From the NCBI RefSeq assembly GCF_949628215.1, contig NC_134280.1, forward strand, positions 806,001 through 870,000: a stretch of DNA of 64,000 nucleotides, given 5' to 3'. Source of the DNA: Phalacrocorax aristotelis (taxonomy: Eukaryota > Chordata > Aves > Suliformes > Phalacrocoracidae). The notes under the pieces are model-generated. The model saw only the letters and a program-made list of their open reading frames with translations. It did no database searches and was not told the origin of the DNA. Numbering within the stretch: the first letter of the stretch is position 1; the number at the start of each line of letters is the position of its first letter. Made by a program: the position numbers and the translations under genes. Positions 1-13,100 of this stretch are shown here, piece after piece.

Positions 1-3000
1 CAAGATCCCCAGGAAGACACAGGTCCTTCAAACAAGTGCCCTTCTCACAAACACTCCACATCTGAAGGCTGCCTCTCTGGGAGAGCTGCAGGCCGTTCAT
101 GGCAAGGCAATAGGACTGCTATGGAATAAGAATAAAACAATAGCCCTCTTCACTATTAAATCCCAAAGCATTGCCAATACGTCTTCAAAAGTGGAAAATA
201 CTGTTTTCCTGCCTGCTGTATCACCGACGTCTCCTGCAAAATCTGGGTTTTACCGGGTGCTTGTCGGACTAGAAGTTGGGTGTCAGGATGGGTCGGCGTG
301 CCAGCCTTCTCTTTCTGGGCTGACAGAAAAACCCACTTCTAAAGCCAGCGTATGTGCGGCCATTGAGCCGCCGAAGCCAGGCAGGCGACACGGGAGGCGC
401 AGGGCTGGGGCTGGCCACCCGCGGCCCCGGGTCCAGCAAACGTTGGCGCACGCTTGCCTCTTTCCTTGTCGCCTGGGCTTCCTTCTGCAGCTCGGACAGA
501 TTAGTCAGTGCCATTTACCAATGGAGTTTATAGATCTGAAATAAACTAATGTTACTTAAATACTACTTAAAATGAACTTTACTGAAGTAATGAGTGAGTT
601 AGAATGGATGGAAATCTGTACAGGCACTGAGATTGTTCTTGTTTCTGCTTATATCACACTGGGTCATTGTATTGGGGCTTTATAATGTTTTTTATAACAG
701 GTTGTGTTACAGCTCAGGACCAGGATGGCTTTACTGAGCCTCTGATAGAAACTCCTCATGAGCCAAAAACCTGAATTAAGTACTTTTTCATGCAGTTGGG
801 TGCATCATGCAGAGTCAGGTCTGTCAGGCTGCAGGAGGCTTCTGGGTCCGTAGTTCGTTTGCTTTGGGTGGCAAGCGGTCAGTCTCACCGGCAGTGGTGA
901 ACCTGTGCCCAGGCAGGGTCCCCGACAGCACGCCAGTGGCAATGGCTGCCAGCCCAGTTCTGTGAAAACTTGTTATTTAATTATTTAAAAATAATTTTTG
1001 TTTGGTGACAAAAATGTGGAAAAAATTCTTTAGTTCTCATTGGATGGAAAACCGTATGTCCCTGCCCGGCGCAGGGAGGGTCACGCTACGTATTCTAACC
1101 CCCAGGACTTGCAAGCCCTGCCAGGGCGGACTGGTGATGGTGAAGGTGGAGTACTCCAGCCAGCAGCTAGCTGAGGCATCTCTGCTGGGGCATGCAAATG
1201 TGGGTGACTGCTCCTTCTCCAAGTCGTTCCAGAGTTCCTCTCCAGCACTGACTGGTTCTGAAGGGATATGATATTTTTCGATAGCACATAGTATCTTATT
1301 TGCTGTTGTTCTAATGGAATATTTCCCTTTGCTCCTAAAACTATTGGTAATTTTGCTCAATGGCAAGATGAAGAATCACAAGATTTAAAAAACAGCTGAG
1401 TGAGATCTTTACCAAACAACCAGTCCAGGTACATTGATATATGTATGCAAACATATTCTTCCAGTTGTCCTTTTGGGCATGGCAGAGCACCTGGAAGGAC
1501 AGGGGCTGGACAGACAGACATGGTTCCTGGCACTGTGGGAGGAGCAGCCTGTGGGTCTCCTGTGCCCAGACCTGTGCTTGCTGGCAATGCGGGGAGCAAG
1601 GGGGAAGGCAGCTCCTCCCTGGTGAGCTGGTGCAGAGGTGGGCTGGGCAAGCAGTAGGAGGAAAACAAACTTACTGTGTCAGAAATACGATTAAAATCAG
1701 CCATGCAAAAAAAGCAAACAGAAAAAAAAACCTGGGCTAGGAGTTCAATTCTCGTTTTAGTTGAATGGCCCATCCCACCACGCTCACAGTTTTACTGACT
1801 CTGAGTTTCTGCTGAGATCATGATGTGATCTGTAGTGCTCTGCAGACCAAATATGGGCTTGTCTCCAGCATACGAGGAGACACAGGTTTCTTTTTATAAA
1901 CGATACTAATTTTAAAAACTCATTGTGCTTCTTTTGCAATGCCTTAAAAGCTGTCGCCCTTTCTGTGGGGGGCACAGCCGGACACCCATCCCTGCGCCTC
2001 CTCCACCATGATCTATAGGGGCAGAGCCGTTACAAAAGGCACGCAAATCAGCTCTGAATTAAACTGTCGTGACAGCATATACCAGACCGTGCTGAACTGC
2101 CATGAGGTTAGCAGAGGCAAACCCTACGAGCTCTCACCCCACGGTGGCGTGCTGCTCCCGGCAGTGCTTGCTGCCTGCGCCTCCGCTGCCTGCGCCTCTG
2201 CCAGACTCGTCTCTCGGAGCTGGGTGTCCAAGGCACATGTAGCAATACTTTGTAAAGGTGCATGAGAAGCCTCTACTGAGAAAAATGAGCGTAACTTGTA
2301 AATTTTTATTCTCCTTTTTAAGAGCGATAGACCTGCTTTTCTCTCGTGAACGTTCAAGTGCCAGCTAGAGTTAATGGTGATGAACTCTGGAGGCTTTGTG
2401 AAGTTATTGTCCCTGGTGTTTGTCCAGCTACCTCAGGTGAAAATGCGTGTGTTTCAGTCAGGTCCCATTGGGATGTCCAGCCTTGCCAGGGCTGCTTCTG
2501 GCCACCGGTGGCTGGCAGTGCGTGCTGCCCTGGGACACGGGGCTCTGGCCACCAGCTGCAGAGCTGTGCAGAGGTGGAGGGAGCTCCTGGTCCATCTGTG
2601 TCCAGGACTTGGCAGGGGTGAGGCTGGCAAGCTGTGCTGCCCGAGGGCTCAGCCCTGGCCCTCCTTTTGCATTGCTTACCTGCAGCCGAGGGGAAGCGCG
2701 GACAGGCAGCCCTGCTGCCCACTGCTCTCAGGGCTGCTTCCCCTGCTTCTTCATGAAACCCAGGAGTGAGTAATCTGCTAGGGGTTCTCAAAACCTAAAG
2801 CTATTAAAAGCCATGCTGAACTGAACAACAGGTCAGATGATAACTGGAGTGAAAAAACAAACCAGCCCCCAATTCCTAGCATCATGAATCCTCCCAAATT
2901 TATTTGCTGCTGGGACAAAATCCTTTGGAAGAGAGGAACCCCCGGTAAAATTTGATTTTGGAGCAGCAGCTGGCTGCAGGGGTCAGTCCATGCTCTGGCC

Positions 3001-4017
3001 ACTGCAAACTGGGGCGAGATCCTGGCTGGGATCGCTCTGCTCCAGGGCAGACCGACAGCTTGGCTCCCCCAGAGGGACCCTGGCTGCCAGCATGGCGTGT
3101 CGAGCAGCTACACGAGGCTGACACCTTGGGAGGGTCCGCAGGGCACCTGGGGCATCGCTGGCAATTACAGCCACCCCAGCTGCTTGGCTGGGCAGGCTTG
3201 GAGCGTGGCCCCCAGCCTGGCACAGCGTGGCTGCCCTCCTGTCCACCCACCAGCAGCCCCCGCTGGCTTCCTCCAGCCCAGGCCAGCCAGGAAAGGTGCA
3301 AGGATGACATGATGATGCATCTTCGGTGCAAAGACGCCAAGGCTCTCCCTGGCACTGTGGCTCTGCTGAGGCAGCCCTCCTGTCCCTTCCTTCAGGCCCT
3401 GTGTTTACACCGCTGTGTGCTGCCAGACCTGCTTTGCTGGGTAAGTCATTGCTCCTTACCAAAACACAAATGCTCTGCCGAGGGCATTGCTCTGCCTTTG
3501 CTCTGCGATGTTTTCAGCTCCTGCTCGCAGGCTGTGGCCTTCAGTTCTTGCTTTCCTCCCTGTGGCTGGGAAGTCACGCGCTGACCCCGTTAGCCAAAGA
3601 AAGCGTTGGTTTCCCACCTTTGCAAAAAAGGTACTTTGAGCAATGCAAGGGGTGCTGAGCAACTGAGAGAGGGACAAGTTGACTTCAGGCAAGTGCCTGA
3701 AGCAAGCAGTGATTCAGGGACAAACCACTGCAAAGAGAAGCAGCTGTTCGGTGAGAACTCTTGTGTGCAGGAATGGAAAAATTATGCAGATTTCTTTAAT
3801 CGCCAAGCCTGATTCTTAACTCTCCTATGAGCACAATGCATACTGAGTGCCCTGGCGATCTGCTAGAAGAGATTTATGTAACGCGCACCTAAACCACAGG
3901 TCACGTGGCTGGCTTTCCGCTCTCATACTTTTTGATCGCTCGAAGGGGCGAGCATGTTAGTTTCCTCAGCCACGCCGCAGCGTTTAGCAATGACGCTCTA
4001 AATGCCCTTCCACTGAC
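1..4017. other. Left intergenic flank upstream of CYTIP
   Basis: No coding exon, RNA gene or clear repeat is recognisable here; the open frames are short and unlike known proteins. AATAAA hexamers on the + strand occur at 131-136 and 540-545. By the human gene order the next gene to the left should be ACVR1C on the same strand, so the first few hundred bases could be its long 3' UTR; that is inference only. The last 130 bases before CYTIP hold a RUNX-like motif and an E-box, described separately. Confidence 0.5.
3892..3907 (+). promoter_or_regulatory. RUNX-like site and E-box just upstream of the CYTIP start
   Basis: AACCACA at 3892-3898 matches the RUNX core and CACGTG at 3902-3907 is a canonical E-box, about 110 bp before the CYTIP start codon. 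CYTIP is expressed mainly in haematopoietic cells in mammals, where RUNX factors act, so a proximal promoter role is plausible. Both motifs are short and can occur by chance. No TATA box was identified. Confidence 0.25.
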
Positions 4018-4182
4018 ATGGCCCTACGGCGACTCATTCAGCAGAACCAGAATGCCAACTTCGTAGGCTTCGGCGCTGGCCCGACCTGTGCTGCCGGCGG
4101 GGAGGAGGCTCTGCCGATGGACAGCAGGAGGATCCAGCACCTGGCCAACACGGTGGGGACACTGCCCCGTGGGCGCAAGCAG
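4018..4182 (+). CDS. CYTIP: CYTIP coding exon 1
   Basis: This exon encodes residues 1-55, from the ATG to RGRKQ, and ends in phase 0 before a gtacgg donor. It corresponds to the human MSLQRLLQ... N-terminus, with the RRIQ-LA-TV-TLPRGRK block conserved. Confidence 0.95.
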
Positions 4183-7100
4183 GTACGGGGTGGCTCCTGT
4201 GCTCCGGGAGGCTGATGGCTCCCTTCTGCCCCGACAGCCACTTGCTGCCCGCATTTGCAGGCGCGAGCAGAACCGGCCAGGTTGCCCCGAGGGACTGCAC
4301 GGGTTCCCTGCGGAGCTGCGTGCTCCTGACTTCGGGGTGCTGGAAGGATTACTGCTGGGCACCTTTAGCCTAGCTGGTTTTGGGATTGCAATGAAACCGT
4401 TGCAACACCGTCAGTGCGGGAAGCTCCCAAGAGGAGCAAGCAGAGAGGCACTCTGCCGGGGGTGGCTTGGGCGCATGAAGTGCTTTTGCAGCCGAGATCC
4501 TGCCCCGTTTGCGGTTCTTCTCCATTTGCAGCAGTGCTGCGAGTCAAAAGAGGCTCTTGCTGGCTGGGTGTTCCTTTAAACTTGCATTTACTTCAGTACC
4601 ATGGCCTGGCTGGACTGTTCTTTGTTCTGCAACACTGACAGAAAGCACCTACCATGGGTTGTTTCCATCCGGATTTTGGAGTATTTTGCTACAACTGTTG
4701 GGGCTGGTTGGGCTGCGTCTCTCGTCTGGGCTTTTCCCCCAGAACTGAACGGCACATTTGTGCACAATTCTGCTGTTTGCAACTGGATTGCCACAAAACT
4801 CTCTCTTGCTGTTGCTGTAAATTGCCAGCTGAGCAAGTCCAGCTTTGGTCTATTTGTCTAGCATGAAGAAACCTAAACAGAAAATGTTAGAGACACATTA
4901 TAATCTGAAAGTGTTATAAGAAAACCGGTGCATGATATCCGTGCACTTAAGGCGTTGGCTTTGTTCAGTAGTGGAAACATGCTTAATCCTTTTCTTTGTA
5001 CAAGTGTGGGGAGATAAAGGCAAGCCAGAGCCAGACTAATCTTGGGAACACTGCTGCTGGGTGGCATCCAGCTCCCGCGGCTGTGACGGAGCAGCCCTGT
5101 GCGTGGCAGCGGCTGCCAGCGCAAGGGAAGGCTGACGATAATGGCTGTGATGTGGCTGTCTCTGTTAAAGACAAATTACAACATGGGTGTTGGGCCGGAG
5201 GATTGCGCGGCGCAGACCGTGCCTACCACTCACGCGCCGCAGGGGCCCTGCAGCCCTGGTGTATGCCTGCCATTAGCCCTTTCACCTGTGTGCTCTGTTG
5301 TTATACGTGTAGCCTCCCCCTCCTCTCCCCAGGTAAACGCGGGTTTAGGAAGTAGGGTGTTTCTGTAGGTGTCACACTGCGGCACCATTTTATACTGCTG
5401 AAGTCTGAGACATTTTGTTATATTGACTAAATTCTACAAACCATTTAGTGACAATGTAATTGCTTATTTGTGGTTCACTTTTTGTGGGAAGAATTAATTC
5501 CCTGCTCGGAGCACTTTTGCCATCAGAATATTTTCTTTGGGATTCAATCTCAATTTTTCTACTTGTTCTCATGCTTTTTCACAACAACCTCTATCACCCT
5601 CGATAGAGCCTTCCTGCCACAGGGTCTTCCAACAGGTATTGCTACAGGGGTCTCCCACCCAACGTGCTTCTGATTCCAGACCTCTCTCCACCTCTGAAGT
5701 AGGTGTTTGTGAGTTTATGAAAACTAATTGTGAAGATGCCAAATTATCACCCCTGCTCAGAAACCCTCCTTATGTTGCTTCATTTTATATTGGCTGAATG
5801 TAGCTCAGCTCTCAATTTTAACTTATTGCAGGGAAGCCTGGAGAGCTAGTGGGTGGTGAATGTTTTCTAATAAAGTTGGACCAGGTACTGCATTACAGTC
5901 TCCCAGCGAGGATGCCCAGATGTTTTCTGGAGGAGAAAAACAGAATCAATTTTGTGATGTGCTAAGAGTGCCCATGTTTGTTTTACTTTGGGGACACTCA
6001 ATTTTATATTTAAAAGTTTGGAAAAATACAAAAAGCTGACCTATACCCAGTTTTCCAGGGCTTAATTCCCAGCATAGTAAAAATAAACATGAATTCACAG
6101 AATCCCAGAGTGGCAGGAGTTGGAAGGGCCCTCGGGAGCTCACCCCGTCCCACCCCCTGCTTGAGCAGGCACACCCAGAGCAGGGGCACAGGGCCGCGTC
6201 CAGGCGGGGGGTGAATGTCTCCAGGGAAGGGACCCCACAGCCCCTCTGGGCAGCCTGTGCCCCTGCTCTGGCACCCGCACAGGGAAGGGGTTTGTCCTCA
6301 TGTTCAGGTGGAGCTTCCCGTGTTCCAGCTTGCGCTCGTGGCCCCTTGGCCTGGCGTTGGGCACCACTGAAAAGAGCCCGGCCCCGTCCTCCTGACACCC
6401 GCCCTTCAGATATTTATAGGCATTGATGAGATCCCCCTCAGCCTTCTCTTCTCCAGGCTGAACAAGCCCAGGTCTCTCAGCCTTTCCTCATAAAGGCGAT
6501 TCCTTCAACAACCATCTCTTGCAGGTTAACGCAAACCTCCACACCAGAACGTGTGGCAGTTGATACTTTGTCTTGCAGCAATGCCAGTCAAACGTCCTCC
6601 ATGGGTGTTGATGTCAGGCCTGTTACTGTGTAAAATGACTCTCTAACTTGCTTGGAAAGGAACCGTAGGGTGGAGGAAGACGTCCTGGGCAGGAGGGAGC
6701 ACCTCTTCCAAGCTTTGCAGGGAGTGGTCAGTGTGCCCAGAGGTCATTGCTGTTGGCTGCCGAGTCTTTGCCTGTGCCCAGCTGAGCTCACCTTCAGCAT
6801 CTGACAGGTGGCTTTGAACATGATGACCAGTTGTCTTGCACCCTGGACCTAGCTGCCTTTCCTCCTCGTCTGGAAGTTTAAGTTCTCGTTTGAGGGAGAG
6901 GCTGTTTTGGTGCAAGCTGGTGGTGAGATGCCACCAGCTAGTTTTAGTTTTGCTCTAAACTGCTCATTTTAGCCATGTGCCTCAAAGAACCTTGAACCTA
7001 CTGACCCTTTTCCACTCCTGTTTCTGGTTACAGCTTGCGTTAGTCAGATCCAGCTCCTTGGGTGACTCCTCCAGGCCACAAAGGTATGAAGATATCCTTC

Positions 7101-10100
7101 TATAATCACTGTCATATACTTACTCTGCATAAAGCATGTATCGTGGGAATCTTCCCCGTTAGTGGCCCTAGTCGGCTAAGGGTGCAAGGCAGAGAGTGGT
7201 ACCCAACACCTGGGACATGCAGGTGAAATAGTCACATTCAGTTTGAGCAAGGAAAGAGCAAGCACCCCCTCTGCAACGTCTGAGGGGAGGCGTGCTGACA
7301 CCCTGCTAGCACAGGGAGGGGCGATGGCGGGGGCACAATTGCTTTGGTTAGACATACAGCGCGCATGACATGCGACACCCCGGCGTTCATACAGAGTTCT
7401 GTGTATTCTTCTTGCAGACACCTCGTTGCTATATTAAAAGAAGATAAAGAGACATTTGGGTTTGAAATCCAGGTAAGACTTCAATGACAAGTCACTTCAT
7501 TTAAAAATAAAATATGGTGTAATCTCTTAAGTGGCAGCTCCTCAAAATCAGGTTAAAACAGCATAGAGCGGAGAAAGATATCCATCAGTTCGTCATGAAA
7601 TTTGAAGAACTTACAGTAATGATGCAGAAATAGGATGCATTTCCAACGATTTTTTTCATAGTGAAGGTCACAGATGAGAGTTTCCGGCCTTTTCACAATT
7701 CAGAGCACTGAATGTAGGAGAAATTTTATTCAAATCCCAATATGAAGCAATGGCAATGTCTTCATACCTCCATAAGAGAATTTTTTGTTTGAGTCTTGTA
7801 TATGAGAATATTTTCATATAAAAAGAGAGATATTAAAAATCTCTCTCTCCAAAAAATACCTTATACCTAGCATTTTACTTCCTCCTTTAACATATATAGA
7901 CACATGTATTTTTGAAGTAGATGTAGAGTATTGGTGTATTTTTAATAAAAAACTGCTAAGCTTGACTTGCTGGGGGCTAAATCATACAGTAAGAAACTCT
8001 GTTAGATGTAGAAGTCAGTAAATCATCAAACAGGAAAACCAGAATCTTGCCAGGAGCACTGCTAATGGGACATTTTTGTTCTGTAGATTTTTGTGAGAAA
8101 GGTGACTCTTGGATCATCAGGCCTGCTAAAATCCCGGTTATAAATAAAAAATAATCCCAGGAATAAAGAGGCGCTGTTTTGGGGGCAGCGGGTCGTGGCA
8201 CCACCGCGGAGCTCTGCCTGCTGGCGGGACCTGCGGGCAGGAGCCTGTTCCGTGAGCCAGTGCCCACGAGACCCTCCCACATCGCCCCTCTCTTTCCTTT
8301 ACTGCGGTGGCAGGGTGTCTCCAAAGCGCTTGCCGGTATCTCTGCACAAAGGGAAAATAGTATTTTCAGTGAAATTAGTGTATTAGGAAAAGCTTAACTT
8401 TTTCAAATTTGGTTCTGTGACTAATGAGCGGGTAAGTGTTCAGCTCGTGAGCAGTGGAAAGCTTTCAGAAGGGCGGATAATTGAGTCAATTATTGGGCTT
8501 TTATATAAATTGTCAGGGCAGATTTTCATTATATGTGACATTATGATTAAAAATAATTGTTCTTGGCACATTTTCTTCCCGAGCATACATGCAGTGTGAG
8601 CACTTCACTAGGAAGTCCAGGCTAAGGAAAGGCAGCATCTGTCTGATACTGAGGATAAGCCATTATTTAGAAGCTGCAGTTTCATTGCTACAAGTTAAAT
8701 TTAGGCAAAGCAGAATAAGATGATGTGAAACTCTAGGTCTACCGTCTGCAGGGAGCTCATGAGAGCTGCGGTGATGGCCGGATGCCAGAGCTTCTTGCCT
8801 GTGACTGGTTATTCTCCTGCTTCCCGCTTGCGGACCAGAGCCTGGGGGCACGGCGGATGCCGTGTGGCTCCGAGTGCCCGGGTGTTTGCAGAGCGGATGC
8901 TCTGGCAGCACGTCTTTCCCCTCACTGCAGCTGCCTAAAAGCTAGGTTTCCCCACCACGGCCCAGCCATCTTCCGCACTCCACGAGTGGAAGAAGGGAAG
9001 TCCACCCTCCTGGTTGGAGTGCTTCTCTTGGGGCCATCAGTCACACCCTGGAGACGTCCACCTCTCCGCTGGCTCTCTCCAGACAGCTCCAGCTAGGTGT
9101 GATGAGTCCCATCCTGCCTGTCCAGCTAGTGTTGCTCAAGCTGGCCCAGTCTTTCAGATTGGTAGGTGAGACCTACCGCTCTGAAATAAGTAAAAAAATA
9201 AAAAAAAGCATGTGTGACCTGCAGTGGCACGTCCTCCACGACCCTCATGTTTCACTTGGCACTCTTAGTTTAGCCAAAATTCTTGGTCTAAGGGCTGAAA
9301 TGACTGCGTTGGTGTGACTTGGCCAGGTACGCTCTGAACTCACCCAGTCTTCATCCCTATTTGTTCCACACTGACTGAGAAATTTGGGAATCTAATGTGA
9401 CTTCTTGTATCTGGGTTAGATGTGGCTGTCTCAGGTTTTCAGGAAGTTCAGCTTCAGTTTAAATATTGGCAGGAAGATGTGGCTAAATACTGGTATTTGC
9501 ATATAACTGAGAAGACATTTCCTGTCATTACAGGATCTGGTCAGGTTGCGTGGCCCACTTTTGCACTTTTCTAAATACACGTCAGCACTGATAAGCACAT
9601 GATGGATTTATATAGATAAAATTTATATATTTATATATTTATATATTTATATATTTATATATATTAAAAATTACTTAATGTATATTTAAATGTATAAGTC
9701 AAGAATCAAAATCACTTTCAAGGAGGTGTGGGGACACGCGTGGCTAATGAGTTTAAGAGGCCAAAAGAACAAAAGGAGGTTCAACTCTTCTTGCTTTCCA
9801 GTTCTCATTGCGGGCCGATCTACCTGGCAGCACCAGCTGCCTTCACGTGGCAGTCCCAATGAGTAGGAGTCAATCACTTGAGAAGCCTGAGTCACACCCT
9901 GCCATGCTGCGGCTGGGAACATGAAAAACCCTTCCAGGAAGCAATCTGCAGCCATGCTAACAGATATTCGTGACTGAAGTTACTGAGATTTTGATAATAA
10001 GTAACCAACTTGCCTTAAATCTAATTTTCTGCAAAAACAACGTACAGGCATCGATCAGGTGTCTGCTCTTCTCTCTCATAAGAATGCAATTTCTAATTGT

Positions 10101-13100
10101 TAGGGTATAACACTTTGGTGTTCTCACCTACGTGATAATATACCCTGCTCATCACAGCTTTCTCATTTTAAAAAAATGTGTAAAAAGACTATTAATTTTT
10201 AAATTGTTTTTATGGCTGTAATATTGGTAACACCGTCACTTTGGTATTAACAGACTATTAGATTTCCGCACCAAAATGATGACTCCCTGGAGGTATGCAC
10301 TTGCATCTGCAAAATTCAAGAAGAAAGTCCTGCCCATCTTTCTGGCCTTCAAACCGGTAAATATTCATGTTTTTTTCCTGCTGTGGGTGGCCTTATCTTG
10401 CTTTTCTCCCAATTACTTTTACTGTAGAGCACGCGGAAGGCGTGCGGGTGCTGCAGACGCTAATTTTCACCTCTGTGTATCTCTAACAGGCGATATCCTC
10501 TCCAGTATCAATGGCGTGAACACTGATGGTTTTAGTCACAAGCAAATAGTCAACTTGATAAAGTCTTCAGGGAACTACTTAAGGTAGGCATCCTTCCTTC
10601 GAGTGGTTTTTAGCTTAATACTCTTTCCTGCTGGAAGCCTAGAAAGCTTCTCGTGCTACCCTGCAGCCCTGTGCTGTCTTCGAAGCAGAAATCCCCGTGG
10701 GCTTGGTTGTGCGGAGCCGCACTCTTACTGCAGGTGAGGGTTCGGGAGGGAGGAGCTCTGCGAAGGTGCCCCAGTGTTGCCCCTGCAAATCCTTTTCCTC
10801 TTGCCCCTGCCATGTGTTTGCTTGGCTTGCGCCGGCACGGCTGCTGCTGAGGACGGCCGTGGATGAGAGGGTCCGGCCAGGCAGGGTGTTCCCCATCCCC
10901 TCGTGCAGCTGCTCCCCAAGGACCCCACGGCAGCACGCTGCAGTGCGGTGAGCCGCGGTGCGGGGTCCGGCAGCCCCGGCAGCGCTCGTCGCTCCTCTCC
11001 ACTTCGACGCCGACGTCACCTGCTCTTCACAGGTTAGAGACTGTCAACGCGGCCATGTTTCTGCGGAAAATGGAGCTTGAGACCAAGCTGCAGTTACTGA
11101 AGGTAATATAATTCATTAGTTAATCCGTTGTGGATTCGTTGCCAGTGGGTGTCTGTGGGGCTGGGTCAGGACCCCTATGCGTCCCGTGCCGCCAGCACCC
11201 CCAGCCGCGGTCCCTGTAATATTTTCTGTATAACTTTTTTTTGTAATATTCTCCCCCACAATACTTTCTGTAGCTCTCTAAGAATTTCCATTTCCCTCTG
11301 TGTCTCAGCTGTGCCCAGGCTGTAGGCAATCCTCCCCTGTAAGAACAGAACAGCTTATTTTACTGTGCTTTGTATTCAGCAAAAAGGGAAAGCAGGCTTT
11401 CACGAGCAAAACTCAGGCTCATTAGGGACGGCAGGGTGACGGCACCACCGATTCATAGAACTGCTGTTCCCCAGCCAAGTCCGAGGCTGCCGGGCCGGCA
11501 GCAGGTTTGCATGTGCCGGCGCCCTGCCGTGCCTCTCTGCTCGCCCCGCTGCAGCCGCAGGCGCCGCAAGGGCCAGGGCTTTCCAAAGCCGGGACTCGGT
11601 CAGCCTGAGCCAGGGGTTCTTCCTTATGGCAGCTCTATGCCAAAACCCTCCGCGCAGTAGTATGGTACTTTTAAAAGTGCATTAAAAATTAATCTGGCTA
11701 GAACAAACCTCATGCCAAATGGGCTAGGCTTGCCAAAGCTGAGCAGTGGGGACGGGTTTGCCATATGTGCCACTGCCTATAAAATATAAGCCCTGCCACG
11801 GGGGTGATTTCTATATTCAGTATTTAGCATGTTTAAAACAATGTTTATTTAATTTGCTTTGCACTGTATTTATGAGAGTACAGCACAGGCTGTTGTAACT
11901 TGCTGCGTGTCACCGATGCTGTAGATGATGTCAGCGGTGGCCGTGGGGGCTGGACAGGGAGGGAAGGAGGTTCCCTCCCAACCTCTGCCGGTCTGCGGCC
12001 AGCGGGGTGCGGAGGGCAGTGCCTGGCTGTACAGGCGGTGTCTTGGTCACCGTCACTTCAGCCTAGAAGATGGGCAGGGGCAAGGAGAGCAGGGCAAAAC
12101 CTCCATGAGCTTCGTTTCCCCTCAGAGGCTCATTACACTGACAGGGGCTAGGTAGGATTCTTTTGGAAATAGCTGGGATGGTTTTAGGCACTGCTCCCCG
12201 CAGCTGGCTGTTATCTTCTCTTCAAAGGAGGTAAAACCAACTAACAGGCAGTGGGGGCTCTTGGGTGGTGGGAGCAGCTGGGAGAGCCAAGCCCAGAGGC
12301 AGCCCTGGTGCTCCTTGTGGTGCTGGGACAAAGCCCCGCACACCCGGCATGGTCCAGCAGGGTGGGAGGCGTTGGGAGACGGGTGCGAGTGCAGGGGCCG
12401 TGCCGGCCTCGCGTGGAGCTGTGTGTGACCACGTCACTGGGTCCCAAGGCTGGCGGGAGCCAGAGCATTGGTTGGGGATGCTGAGACCGCCCGGCCAGCC
12501 AGCTAGTCCAGACCTGGCGAGAAACGAGCCAGACCCCAGAGCCGCAGAGTTCATCACTGTGTTAATGAGAACACAGCAGCAGGATGCTTCTGTCCCGGCC
12601 ACGGTCAGTGCTGCATGGCAAGCCGTTTGGTCAGGCCCCGTAGCAATCTGGATGAAATAACCAGGGACATTACCAGAAATGGGATCTCTCCCCGTGTCCG
12701 TGTCCCCCCCTCACCCCTTTCCAGGGAAATTATAAAGCCAAAATCTCAAAATCTGCTGTGAAATGTTCTGGTTTTAGATAACAGCTGTTTCGCAAATGTT
12801 CCAAGCCACTGTGGCAAATGTCGTTACAGAGTCAAATATGGGTATATGCTCAGCCCTGCACTCTCACACCGGTGTGGCTGCAGCAGAAAGAACCTAATTC
12901 TGTTTATAACTGTCTCTGATGCCCCACTGAAGGGCGTGCTCGGTTGCTGCGAACCCCTGTAACCACAGCGCGACAGTGCCCGTGAGTGCTAAGCACGGCA
13001 GGTTTGGATGTGCGTTGCACAAGCGTGTCCTGCCCCCGGGACGCAGCAGCGCAGCCCCTGCAAGGCACCGCAGGTGGGACCCGCAGCCCTCTGCGCCCGC

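Noticed and set aside
6140-6398. Open frames on the - strand at the CR1 locus
   Set aside because: They lie in the CR1 fragment and are not an intact reverse transcriptase or a host gene.
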